From NCBI GenBank assembly GCA_016281475.1, contig JAEEIS010000095.1, positions 1-10,018 of the forward strand: a stretch of 10,018 nucleotides of DNA, read 5' to 3'. The position numbers and the translations under genes were made by a program. Below are positions 1-7,109 of this stretch, one piece after another. How positions within the stretch are numbered: the first letter of the stretch is position 1; each line of letters starts with the position of its first letter. The stretch is from Bacteroidales bacterium (GTDB lineage: Bacteria > Bacteroidota > Bacteroidia > Bacteroidales > P3). The notes under the pieces were generated by a model. The model saw only the letters and a program-made list of their open reading frames with translations. It did not search any database and was not told the origin of the DNA.

Positions 1-46
1 ATGCAACCAATGCTACGATAGCAACTACGGTCAGTACTTTTTTCAT
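1..46 (-). CDS. N-terminus of a secreted or lipid-anchored protein (partial)
   Basis: Only the first 15 codons are inside the window: MKKVLTVVAIVALVA, reading from an ATG at 46 down to the edge. This is a Lys-Lys start followed by an uninterrupted hydrophobic run, the n- and h-regions of a Sec signal peptide. The cleavage site or lipobox lies outside, so a soluble secreted protein and a lipoprotein cannot be told apart. The start is supported by an A/T-rich, Shine-Dalgarno-free context as in the other genes here, and by a -7 promoter box about 105 nt upstream. The leader is structured (see 63-139). The function cannot be inferred from this fragment. Confidence 0.7.
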   Translation of the reverse strand, partial: MKKVLTVVAIVALVA

Positions 47-62
47 GGTATTTTGTTATCAT

Positions 63-139
63 TTGGCAGACCGCTAGTGATGTTTATTTCGGGGGCTTTG
101 GTGTTCTAGTGGGTCTGCAATACTGATACCACCAAAGCC
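63..139 (-). promoter_or_regulatory. Structured 5' leader: candidate H-type pseudoknot
   Basis: Two interlocked inverted repeats fill the leader of the partial gene at 1-46. Stem 1 is a perfect 10-bp pairing, GGCTTTGGTG (139-130) with CACCAAAGCC (103-94). Stem 2 pairs GCAGACC (118-112) with GGTCTGC (72-66); two more A-U pairs form past a bulged C (120-119 with 64-63), and a CTAG/CTAG segment (109-106 with 77-74) extends it on the inner side. The strands alternate, so the two stems either form a pseudoknot (loops of about 9, 8 and 21 nt) or exclude each other. The predicted transcript start, near 144, lies just before stem 1, and the second strand of stem 2 ends 16 nt before the ATG. No T-run follows, so it is not a terminator. 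I do not recognise it as a known riboswitch class. Confidence 0.55.
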
Positions 140-150
140 AATTCCCGATG

Positions 151-158
151 CAAAAGTA
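151..158 (-). promoter_or_regulatory. Bacteroidales -7 promoter box for the partial gene at 1-46
   Basis: Read on the minus strand the bases are TACTTTTG, an exact match to the Bacteroidetes -7 consensus TAnnTTTG. A transcript would start near 144 and have a leader of about 100 nt. I see no clear -33 TTG at the expected spacing; that stretch is A/T-rich. Confidence 0.6.
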
Positions 159-321
159 CTATTTTTTTACGATAAATGACGTTTTTTCTACGCATATTTA
201 GGGGGCGGGTGGTGGTAAATAGTTGTATTACAGTTATATATTAAATGTTAAATTGTTTTTTTACTCCTATTTCTGAGTTAAATGTTAGACAAAAAACACG
301 CACTTTCTCCTAAAATTTGGG
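159..321. other. A/T-rich intergenic stretch with a 10-bp direct repeat
   Basis: No coding frame is credible here. The sequence contains T-runs, a G-rich patch at 201-216 and two copies of TTAAATGTTA at 241-250 and 278-287, 37 bp apart. Each copy is close to a palindrome (TTAA either side of ATG). This could be a regulator site upstream of the 158-151 promoter, but A/T-rich chance similarity is just as possible. Confidence 0.3.
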
Positions 322-334
322 GGAGTCGTACTCC
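322..334 (-). terminator. Short hairpin just after the rnr stop
   Basis: GGAGT-ACG-ACTCC on the minus strand forms a 5-bp stem with a 3-nt loop, starting 2 nt after the RNase R stop codon. The bases that follow are CCCAAATTTT, so the T-tract is short and offset. It may be a weak terminator or a 3'-end stabilising hairpin. Confidence 0.3.
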
Positions 335-336
335 GT

Positions 337-2664
337 TCATTTCACGATATTCTTGGGGTGAGGCTTGCGAGCGCTTTTGCCTTTGCTTTTAGCGTTTTTG
401 CTCTTCTCTTTGGAGGGTTTGTCGTGAGCCTTCCTACTACGCTCAGGTTTGTCGGGACGGGATTTGCCTTTGCGCGAATTAGTGTGTCGGGGTTGCTCAA
501 GGTCTACATCCACTAGGTCGAAGTCGATGATTTTCTTGGTCATGTCCACCCCTTTGACGCGGATAGTGATGGGGTCGCCTAGCTTGTAGCATCGGCCATA
601 GCGGCGACCGATTACTTGGTAGTTGTCCTCGTCGAGCATGTAGTAGTCGCCGTGCAGGCTGCCGATAGGTATCATGCCTTCGCATTTGTTGCCTTCGATT
701 TCGGCATAGATACCCCATTTGCTGACCCCCGAAATGAGGGCGGGGAATGATTGACCTATTTTGTCGCTAAGGAATTCTGCCTGTTTGTATTTGATGCTGG
801 CTCGTTCGGCATCGGCGGCACGTTTCTCCATTTGTGAGCAGTGGCGACAATACTCTTCGTATTCGTCGGCACTGACGGAGGGTCCGCCTTGCAGGTACTG
901 TTGCAGCAGTCGGTGCACCATGAGGTCGGGATAGCGGCGGATGGGGGAGGTGAAGTGGGTGTAAAAACGGAATCCTAGGCCGTAGTGGCCGATGTTCTCG
1001 GTGCTATAGTAGGCTCGCGACATGGTACGTATGGCGATGGAGTCAATCATATACTCCTCGCCACGTCCGGCAATGCTCTCGAAAAGGCTGTTGTAGCTGT
1101 GGGCGAGAGCCTGCCGCGAAGAGGTCTTTATCTTATAGCCTAGCTTGGCTACAAATTCGACAAAGGTGTTGAGCTTTTCGGGGTTGGGTTCGTCGTGAAC
1201 GCGATAGACGAAGGTTTTGGGAGAAATCTTCTTGGCTCCCTCGCCACCGCGATTGGCACCGATGCGTTCGGCCACTCGGCGGTTGGCAAGCAACATAAAC
1301 TCTTCAATAAGCCAGTTGGCCTCCTTGTCCTCTTTGATATAGACTCCGATGGGTTTTGCATTTTCGTCAAGCTTGAACTTGACCTCTTGGCTCTCGAAGT
1401 TGATGGCACCGTCCTTGTAGCGCTCGTTGCGCAGTATGGTGGCTAGCTTGTGCAGTTCCAAGATGGCCGTGTCGGTGGGGGTGAGGTTCTCAGCTTTGGT
1501 GCCTTCGATTATCTCTTGTGCCTCTTCGTAGGCGTAGCGGCAGTTGGAGTTGATAACCGTCTTGCCGAACCAAGCTTTGAACACATGTGCCTCATCGTCC
1601 ATCTCCATCACCACGCTGAAGCAGAGCTTGTCCTCGTGCGGACGGAGCGAGCAGACCCCGTTACACAGCTTTTCAGGCAGCATGGGTATGGTGCGGTCCA
1701 CCAGATAGACACTGGTGCCGCGGGCGAATGCCTCGCGGTCGATATGTGTGCCGGGCTTGACATAGTGAGATACATCGGCAATGTGCACGCCCACTTCGTA
1801 GTGCCCGTTCTTCATACGGCGATACGAGATGGCGTCGTCGAAGTCTTTTGCGTCGGCAGGGTCGATGGTAAATGTGGTGGTATTGCGGAAATCCTTGCGG
1901 CCTTCGTAGTCCTTCTCGGTGGGTTCGGCAATATGTTCAGCCTCGTGTTCGGCTTCTGGAGGGAATTCGAGGGGGAAGTCGTATTCGGCTAGAATCGACT
2001 GCATTTCCACGTTGTTGTCACCGGGGTGTCCGAGTCGTTTGATGACGCGTCCCACAGGATTGTTCATTCGTTTGGGCCAGTCGGTCATTTCCACCAGAGC
2101 CTTCTCGCCGTCCTCGGCACCGCCCAGGTCGGTGAGGGGGATGAATATGTCTACCACCATGGTGCGGCTGTCGCTGACTAGGAATGCGAAGCGGTCCTGC
2201 CGTTGGATAATGCCGACAAAACGGGTCTTGGCACGTTTGATAATCTCTACCACCTGTCCCTCGGGCTTGCGCATCTTGCGTTGGGGGAACATGAGCACCT
2301 TCACCGTGTCGCCGTGTAGGGCGTGGTTGGTATTGTTGGGCGAAATCTGCACATCCTCGCGACCTTCTTCCTGTGGTATGACGTAGGCCTTGCCCGTCTG
2401 CTTCATGTCGATGGTGCCGATAAGATAATTCTTTGGCAGCAGGTCGTCGTTGATGTTCTTTGGGTTAATCTTAAATTTGCCACGGGCATTCTCGTCTTCC
2501 ACCAGTATCTTAGCCTCGGCAAGTTCCTGAATGGTGGCAAGCACCAACTGGCGCGTACCCTTGTCGTGGGCACCCACTCGTGAGGCTATCTGTTTGTGGT
2601 TGAATGTGTCGAATGGATTGTTGGCAAATATTTTTAGTATCTGTTTTGCGTAAATATCATTCAT
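337..2664 (-). CDS. rnr: Ribonuclease R (RNB/S1 family 3'-5' exoribonuclease)
   Basis: Processive hydrolytic 3'-5' exoribonuclease that degrades structured RNA in the cytoplasm. The 775 residues follow the family order. A winged-helix N-terminus lies at about 5-68 and two cold-shock-type OB domains at about 80-135 and 145-205. The RNB catalytic domain spans about 255-590, an S1 domain about 640-718, and a Lys/Arg-rich tail about 724-775. The catalytic Asp cluster is visible at D268, D274, D276 and D277 in IDPADAKDFDDA, and the substrate-contacting FTSPIRRYPD motif is at 571-580. Length and domain content are normal for RNase R, and longer than RNase II. The start at 2664 gives the expected N-terminus. 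It lies 49 nt downstream of the M3 peptidase gene on the same strand, with no good promoter between, so co-transcription is likely. The S1 domain and basic tail argue for RNase R over RNase II. Confidence 0.95.
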   Translation of the reverse strand: MNDIYAKQILKIFANNPFDTFNHKQIASRVGAHDKGTRQLVLATIQELAEAKILVEDENARGKFKINPKNINDDLLPKNYLIGTIDMKQTGKAYVIPQEEGREDVQISPNNTNHALHGDTVKVLMFPQRKMRKPEGQVVEIIKRAKTRFVGIIQRQDRFAFLVSDSRTMVVDIFIPLTDLGGAEDGEKALVEMTDWPKRMNNPVGRVIKRLGHPGDNNVEMQSILAEYDFPLEFPPEAEHEAEHIAEPTEKDYEGRKDFRNTTTFTIDPADAKDFDDAISYRRMKNGHYEVGVHIADVSHYVKPGTHIDREAFARGTSVYLVDRTIPMLPEKLCNGVCSLRPHEDKLCFSVVMEMDDEAHVFKAWFGKTVINSNCRYAYEEAQEIIEGTKAENLTPTDTAILELHKLATILRNERYKDGAINFESQEVKFKLDENAKPIGVYIKEDKEANWLIEEFMLLANRRVAERIGANRGGEGAKKISPKTFVYRVHDEPNPEKLNTFVEFVAKLGYKIKTSSRQALAHSYNSLFESIAGRGEEYMIDSIAIRTMSRAYYSTENIGHYGLGFRFYTHFTSPIRRYPDLMVHRLLQQYLQGGPSVSADEYEEYCRHCSQMEKRAADAERASIKYKQAEFLSDKIGQSFPALISGVSKWGIYAEIEGNKCEGMIPIGSLHGDYYMLDEDNYQVIGRRYGRCYKLGDPITIRVKGVDMTKKIIDFDLVDVDLEQPRHTNSRKGKSRPDKPERSRKAHDKPSKEKSKNAKSKGKSARKPHPKNIVK

Positions 2665-2682
2665 TTTGTATTTTGTTTGGTG

Positions 2683-2703
2683 TCAGGCTGAATTTTGGCC
2701 TGA
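2683..2703. other. Inverted repeat in the peptidase-rnr gap
   Basis: TCAGGC (2683-2688) and GCCTGA (2698-2703) make a 6-bp stem with a 9-nt loop in the 49-nt gap between the two minus-strand genes. No T-run follows in either direction, so full termination is unlikely. It could protect or mark a processing point in a shared mRNA. Confidence 0.3.
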
Positions 2704-2713
2704 ATAAAGATAA

Positions 2714-4867
2714 TTACTCAAAGACGGTTTTGATTTCCTCTTCAAAACCACATCTAATGAGTAGGGCATGGATGTTGGGGTCGCGCCCCATAAAGTTGCG
2801 GAACAGAACGGCAGGGTGCTCAGTGCCGCCCTTTGATAGTATTTCTTGACGGAAACGGGTGGCCGTGGTCCTGTCGAAGATGCCATTCTGTTTGAATTGC
2901 GAGAATACGTCTGCATCCAATACTTCCGCCCATTTGTAACCATAGTAGCCCGAGGCATATCCTCCTGCAAAGATATGGGTGAAGGCCGTGCTGGTGTTGG
3001 CCCCCTCGACGGCGGGCAGCAACTCTACCATATACCGCCGTTCAAATTTTTCCATAGGGCCTTCGATGGGGCTTGTGATGGTGTGGTAGGCGAAATCCAC
3101 CATACCCAGGCTTAGCTGGCGCACACACAGCCAGCCCGCCAGGTACTTTTCGGCAGACTTGATTTTTTGGATATACTCGCCCGGGATAGTGTCGCCCGTT
3201 TGGTAGTGGCGGGCAAAGGTGTTGAGAAACTGCGACTCGTAGCACCAATTCTCCATAACCTGCGAGGGCAGTTCCACAAAGTCGCGCTTCACGCTGGTGC
3301 CGCTGATGCTGGGATAGGTGCAGTCGGTGAGCATTCCGTGCATGGCGTGGCCAAACTCATGCATAAAAGTCTCCACTTCGCTGAAACTGAGCAGGGCGGG
3401 CTTGTCTCCGACAGGCTTTGAAAAGTTGCACACCACCTGTATCAATGGGCGCACCTGGTTGCCGTCGATGTTGCTCTGTTCGCGGAACGAAGTCATCCAT
3501 GCGCCGCTGCGCTTGCTGGCACGGGGGTGCATGTCCATATACAGCACTCCCATCAGTCGCTTGCCGTCAAACACTTCATACACCTTCACATCTGGATGGT
3601 ACACGTCGATGTCGGTAGCCTCCACGAAACGGAGCCCATAGAGCCTGCCATACAAATCGAAAATACCTTGGCGCACACGCTCCAGCTGGAAGTAGGGGCG
3701 CAATAGCTCCTCGTCAAAATCATATTTCTCCTGTTTCAACTTCTCGCTGTAGTAGGAGAAATCCCAACGCTGCAAAGGCATCGGAGCCCCCAGTTTCTGG
3801 GCGTATTTGCTGACTTCGAAAAGGTCGTGTTTCGCAAACGGCAAGGCGGCATTCAGCAGTTGGTTGAAAAAGTCTGCCAGTTGTTTGGGTGTTTCGCACA
3901 TTCGGTTGCCCAATACATACTCACTATAGTTCTTAAATCCCAGCAACTGGGCCTGCCTGTATCGTAGCAGCGTCATCTCGCGAATCACCTCGTTGTTGTC
4001 GTTCTCGTTGCCACGGTTGCCCCTGCTGTTGTAGGCACGCCACAGCTGTTCCCGCAGGTTGCGGTTGTCGGCGTAGGTGATGAACGGGCCGAACGAAGGG
4101 TAGGCAAGCGTGAACACCCATCCGTCGAGATTGCGTTCCTGCGCCTCCTGCCGGGCGGCGGCTACCACATTCTCGGGCAGGCCCGACAAATCCTTTTCCT
4201 CGGTGACGTGGAGGATATAGTTGTTGTTGTCCGCCAGCACATGCTGGTTCATCAGCTGCGACAGCTCGGCCAGCCGTTCGCTGTTCTTGGCAAAGGTGCG
4301 CCTCTCCTTGCCAGTCAGGTTCACGCCGTTGCGCACAAAACCCTTGTATGTCTCCTCCAGCAGGGTGCGTTGCTCGGTGGTGAGGTTGAGCCGCTCGCGC
4401 TGCTCATACACCGCCTTGACGCGGGCAAACAGTCTCTCGTTCATGTTCACGCTGTTCGAGTAGCGTGTCAGCTCGGGCGTCAGCTTCATCACGATGCCCT
4501 GCAGCTCCGGGTCGGTGTTGCACTCATTGATGTTGAACATCACCGACGTGATGCGGTCCAACCTCTCGCTGGCCGTCTGTAGGGCTACGATGGTGTTCTC
4601 AAATGTTGGGGCAGCCTTCTGTTTGATGATTTTCTGTATGTTGGCTTCAGCCTCCTTGATGGCTTCTTTGACTGCAGGCGCATAATGCTCGTTGCGAATT
4701 TGGCTGAACGGCGGAGTCTGGTGCGGGGTCTTCCATTCTTGCAGCAAGGGGTTGTCCGTCCCCTCTTTAGAAGGGTACGACGAAGTCGGGTGATACGTAT
4801 TGCCCATTGATGGCGTTGTGGTGGCTATGATGGTCATAAAGAGTAGTGTTTTTGCTAGTTTGGTCAT
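2714..4867 (-). CDS. M3 family zinc metallopeptidase, exported, peptidyl-dipeptidase Dcp-like
   Basis: Thimet-oligopeptidase-family enzyme that hydrolyses short peptides; Dcp members release C-terminal dipeptides. From the ATG at 4867 the product is 717 residues. The zinc site HEFGH is at 503-507 (ligands H503 and H507, catalytic E504), with the third ligand probably E532 in FVELPSQ. The downstream HIFAGGYASGYYGYKW segment (631-646) is the Tyr/Gly-rich substrate-binding loop of the family. I chose 4867 over the longer frame start at 4939 because it begins with a signal peptide (MTKLAKTLL then a hydrophobic run, cleavage near residue 22). The extra 24 codons are A/T-rich and would bury this signal. 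There is no lipobox cysteine, so a periplasmic location is inferred. Overall length and N-terminal sequence resemble Dcp more than oligopeptidase A. It is probably the first gene of an operon with rnr. Confidence 0.9.
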   Translation of the reverse strand: MTKLAKTLLFMTIIATTTPSMGNTYHPTSSYPSKEGTDNPLLQEWKTPHQTPPFSQIRNEHYAPAVKEAIKEAEANIQKIIKQKAAPTFENTIVALQTASERLDRITSVMFNINECNTDPELQGIVMKLTPELTRYSNSVNMNERLFARVKAVYEQRERLNLTTEQRTLLEETYKGFVRNGVNLTGKERRTFAKNSERLAELSQLMNQHVLADNNNYILHVTEEKDLSGLPENVVAAARQEAQERNLDGWVFTLAYPSFGPFITYADNRNLREQLWRAYNSRGNRGNENDNNEVIREMTLLRYRQAQLLGFKNYSEYVLGNRMCETPKQLADFFNQLLNAALPFAKHDLFEVSKYAQKLGAPMPLQRWDFSYYSEKLKQEKYDFDEELLRPYFQLERVRQGIFDLYGRLYGLRFVEATDIDVYHPDVKVYEVFDGKRLMGVLYMDMHPRASKRSGAWMTSFREQSNIDGNQVRPLIQVVCNFSKPVGDKPALLSFSEVETFMHEFGHAMHGMLTDCTYPSISGTSVKRDFVELPSQVMENWCYESQFLNTFARHYQTGDTIPGEYIQKIKSAEKYLAGWLCVRQLSLGMVDFAYHTITSPIEGPMEKFERRYMVELLPAVEGANTSTAFTHIFAGGYASGYYGYKWAEVLDADVFSQFKQNGIFDRTTATRFRQEILSKGGTEHPAVLFRNFMGRDPNIHALLIRCGFEEEIKTVFE

Positions 4868-5000
4868 ATTTTTAAGGTTTATTAATAATCTTTGTGTGTA
4901 AAGTGTGCAATAAATAAAACACATCTTCGTTTTAAGCAATAACGTAAACTACGAAATTTATTGTTTGAACTAATAAAAATAATCATTAAAAGAACCTAAC
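4868..5000. promoter_or_regulatory. Divergent intergenic region between the M3 peptidase and lipoprotein genes
   Basis: A/T-rich 133-nt spacer that must hold promoters for both flanking genes. No exact TAnnTTTG box occurs on either strand. The nearest match for the plus-strand gene is TATTGTTTG at 4959-4967, which has one extra spacer base; it would start transcription about 25 nt before the ATG at 5001. A small inverted repeat, CGTA-AAC-TACG, lies at 4943-4953. Both start codons are preceded by A-rich sequence without a Shine-Dalgarno site. Confidence 0.35.
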
Positions 5001-5879
5001 ATGAGAAAAATAGTATTAACCCTTAGTTTGGCACTTGTGGCCGTCGCCTTTGCCGCATGCAACAATCATCAGGAAGAACTCGATGCCGCCATCCGTCAGA
5101 ACGATTCTCTTTCCATGATTATCAGCAACAAGGATGCCGAACTCGACTCCCTGTTCACCACCCTCAACGAGATTGAGGAAAACCTCGCTGCCGTCAATTC
5201 CCGCTACACTGCCGTGCAGGAGCTGCGTCGTGCCAACCTCGAAGGTCAGCCAAATGTCAAGAATCAGATCAACGAGCAAATCAAGAGCATCGAGAACCTC
5301 ATGGCTGCCAACAAGCAGAAACTCGCCAACCTGCAGGCTAAAATCAATAACGAAGGCAAAGAGAGTGCCCGCCTGCAAGAACTTGTGAACCGTCAGGAAG
5401 AGCGCATTGCCGCTCAGGAGTCGCAGATTGCCCAACTCCTCACCGAGTTGGAAAGCAACAAGGTGCTTATCAAGAAACTCAACCAGGATGTGAGCGACCT
5501 CACCGCCTCCAACGAGGAGAAAGACCTCCACATCCAGCGTCAGACCGTCGAGGCCAACCGTGCCTACTATGTGGTGGGAACCTATACCGACCTCAATGAG
5601 GCGGGCATCGTTGCCAAGACTGGCGGATTCATTGGCATTGGCCGCCATCAGGGCACCAACAGCGAGATGCCTCTTGACCGCTTCACCCAGATCGACCGCA
5701 CCAAAGTCACCACTATCCCTGTAAACATGAAGAAGGCCGTGGTCGTCTCCAACCACCCCGAGAACAGCTACGAACTGGTGATGGACGAGAACGACCCCAA
5801 GCAGGTTTCCTACCTCCGCATCCTCAATCCCGCCAAATTCTGGGAGCAGACCCGTTTCCTGGTCATATCCACGAAATAG
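5001..5879 (+). CDS. Coiled-coil lipoprotein of unknown function
   Basis: The 292-residue product starts with a lipoprotein signal peptide: MRKIVLTLSL, then a hydrophobic stretch ending AFAAC with the lipid-anchored Cys at 20. The next residues, NNHQEEL, are acidic, loosely like the surface-export signals described for Bacteroidetes lipoproteins; surface exposure is only a guess. Residues about 25-185 are rich in Glu, Gln, Lys, Leu and Asn with heptad-like spacing, predicting a long coiled coil. A compact C-terminal region of about 186-292 begins AYYVVGT and contains a GGFIGIG segment. I recall similar lipoproteins as conserved hypotheticals in Bacteroidales and know no function; a periplasmic scaffold or cell-envelope role is plausible. 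It is a single gene ending in TAG, followed by two hairpins. A 311-codon open frame on the opposite strand is a shadow. Confidence 0.9.
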   Translation: MRKIVLTLSLALVAVAFAACNNHQEELDAAIRQNDSLSMIISNKDAELDSLFTTLNEIEENLAAVNSRYTAVQELRRANLEGQPNVKNQINEQIKSIENLMAANKQKLANLQAKINNEGKESARLQELVNRQEERIAAQESQIAQLLTELESNKVLIKKLNQDVSDLTASNEEKDLHIQRQTVEANRAYYVVGTYTDLNEAGIVAKTGGFIGIGRHQGTNSEMPLDRFTQIDRTKVTTIPVNMKKAVVVSNHPENSYELVMDENDPKQVSYLRILNPAKFWEQTRFLVISTK

Positions 5880-5888
5880 TCGAGAGAA

Positions 5889-5910
5889 GCAAACATCCGT
5901 GAATGTTTGC
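5889..5910 (+). other. Perfect 8-bp hairpin downstream of the lipoprotein gene
   Basis: GCAAACAT (5889-5896) pairs with ATGTTTGC (5903-5910) around a 6-nt loop, 9 nt after the stop codon. No T-run follows, so it is probably a 3'-UTR stem protecting the message, ahead of the true terminator at 5944-5990. Confidence 0.5.
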
Positions 5911-5943
5911 CGAAGTGGCGGGGTATGTCGCCATCCAAGGCCT

Positions 5944-5990
5944 ACTGGCATCCAATGTGTGAAAAATACCTTGGATGCCAGTTGTTTTAT
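5944..5990 (+). terminator. Rho-independent-type terminator of the lipoprotein gene
   Basis: ACTGGCATCCAA (5944-5955) and TTGGATGCCAGT (5971-5982) form a perfect 12-bp stem with a 15-nt loop, followed by the T-rich tail TGTTTTAT. It lies between convergent genes and ends 9 nt before the last base of the LuxR-type gene (5992), so the stem may also act on that transcript, although no T-run is present in that direction. Confidence 0.75.
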
Positions 5991-5991
5991 A

Positions 5992-6759
5992 TTAAATCAC
6001 ATTGCTGCTCATCACGAGGGCGACGGCCTCGTTGATGCTTTCAACACCTAGTTTGCGGAAGAGTTTCTTGCGGTGATACTTCATTGTGTCGGTGGATCGG
6101 AAGAGCCGCTCGGCTATTTCCTCGGTGGTGTAGCCCTGCGCCGACATCATCAGTAGGCTCTGCTCTGTCTCGTTCAGCGCGATGGGTTCACATTTGTGCC
6201 ACTTGCCATCCATCAACGAATACTCACGCACCTCACGATTGCCCACGATACCATTGCCGCTCTCCTTCACGCGCCACATACGCACATTGCCGAATTCCTT
6301 GCGCGACGAGAGCGAGAAGGAGCAGAGGGCAAGCCACAGCTGCCCTTTGGCGTTGAGAGCCAACGGTGTGAGGCGGTGGTTGACCATACGGCAACGGCCA
6401 TTCTGCACAAAATGAAAATCATAGCTGATGACGAAATCCATCTTCTCCTCCAAATCTATTCGCGAGAACTCTTCGAAACCGACACGGTTTATTTCGAGTA
6501 GCATAGCCTGCTCCTCCTTGGGTACAAAGTTGAGATACAGGGCATAACCCATTTCCTTCAATCCCACTGGTGCCAGCATCGGGTTCTCAGAGGCGTATAG
6601 GAAATTGCGCTTGTGGTAGTCGATAACGTAGATGCTGTTGGTCGTAGTGCGTGCGGCAGCGGCCACCGCCTCAATCTTAGGCCTCACCTGCTCATAGTCA
6701 TCCTCGGTGATGCCGTCCACACGGTTTTTGTCGATAAAGAAGTCGTTAATCTGAGGCAT
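5992..6759 (-). CDS. LuxR-type transcriptional regulator with PAS-like sensor domain
   Basis: DNA-binding regulator of 255 residues. A PAS-like region spans about 40-150; its segment NSIYVIDYHKRNFLYASENP is typical of a Bacteroides family of LuxR-type regulators. A LuxR/GerE helix-turn-helix is at about 193-250 (LNETEQSLLMMSAQGYTTEE, then IAERLF and MKYHRKKLFRKLGVESINEA). No phosphoacceptor receiver domain is visible, so the input is probably a ligand or a cellular state sensed by the PAS-like part. The ATG at 6759 overlaps the last 14 nt of the upstream 79-residue gene, which implies translational coupling with the cassette at 6746-7678. Its base composition is closer to the housekeeping genes than to the trio upstream. 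Its targets are unknown; the cassette itself and the divergent barrel gene are the obvious candidates. Confidence 0.85.
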   Translation of the reverse strand: MPQINDFFIDKNRVDGITEDDYEQVRPKIEAVAAAARTTTNSIYVIDYHKRNFLYASENPMLAPVGLKEMGYALYLNFVPKEEQAMLLEINRVGFEEFSRIDLEEKMDFVISYDFHFVQNGRCRMVNHRLTPLALNAKGQLWLALCSFSLSSRKEFGNVRMWRVKESGNGIVGNREVREYSLMDGKWHKCEPIALNETEQSLLMMSAQGYTTEEIAERLFRSTDTMKYHRKKLFRKLGVESINEAVALVMSSNVI

Positions 6760-6985
6760 GAGTCATTCTCTTTCTCAATTCGTCTTCCAGCAGTGAGTAT
6801 ACATATCCAGAACTCTGAAAATAAAGGCCTGAGATGGGACGTAACAGAGCTCTATAAATGTTAGACCCGTACACAGTTTCCACCGCAAGAGGCAATGTGT
6901 AGTGCCGACGATTCATCAACAGCTGTATCAAGTCAGACGTGATACTCTCTATCAAGAATTTAAATTCTTGTTCACTCAATTTCAT
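6746..6985 (-). CDS. Small protein of unknown function, third gene of the DUF3791/DUF3990 cassette
   Basis: A 79-residue protein starting MKLSEQEFKFLIESITSDLI and containing a SGLYFQSSGYVYSLLEDEL segment near its C-terminus. It has no signal peptide, membrane segment or cysteine, looks mostly helical, and is probably cytoplasmic. I recall similar small proteins next to DUF3990 genes in Bacteroidales but cannot attach a family name. Its start overlaps the end of the extended DUF3990 frame (TGA at 6974-6972), and its end overlaps the LuxR-type start by 14 nt, so it is locked into the operon. A partner, antitoxin-like or immunity role beside an ADP-ribosyltransferase-like protein is a reasonable guess only. 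Confidence 0.75.
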   Translation of the reverse strand: MKLSEQEFKFLIESITSDLIQLLMNRRHYTLPLAVETVYGSNIYRALLRPISGLYFQSSGYVYSLLEDELRKRMTHASD

Positions 6986-7109
6986 ACGGTTTCAATTCTT
7001 TTATAGCATGCATGGTGCAAAAAGCATACTGATAAGTAATTCCCTTCATATACATCAATCTCCGAAGAAGCACTTTCTTGTCAATATTACCCAAACGGTA
7101 ATTTCGAAT
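6972..7109 (-). pseudogene. Orphaned C-terminal part of the DUF3990 gene after an in-frame TAG
   Basis: Directly after the TAG at 7112-7110 the same frame stays open for 45 codons and ends in TGA at 6974-6972. The translated tail begins IRNYRLGNIDKK and contains YMKGITYQYAFCT and HAIKELKP. This resembles the usual C-terminal ending of DUF3990 proteins as I remember them (a VGxQ segment, then a KGITxQYxFGT-like segment). Adding the 117 residues upstream, one residue for the stop codon and these 45 gives 163, near the family's usual length. No other stop or frameshift is present, so the damage is one point change, most simply CAG (Gln) to TAG. The last codons overlap the start of the 79-residue gene. 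Confidence 0.8.

Noticed and set aside
1450..1992. 180-codon plus-strand frame inside rnr
   Set aside because: It lies opposite the RNB catalytic domain of an unmistakable RNase R gene, and its translation is low-information with no motif.
4868..4939. Upstream start giving a 741-residue M3 peptidase
   Set aside because: The added 24 codons are A/T-rich leader-like sequence and would place residues before a good signal peptide beginning at 4867.
5016..5951. 311-codon open frame on the minus strand opposite the lipoprotein gene
   Set aside because: It is the antisense of a clear lipoprotein CDS, runs through that gene's 3' hairpin region, and has no recognisable domain or leader. It reflects the biased codon use of the true strand.
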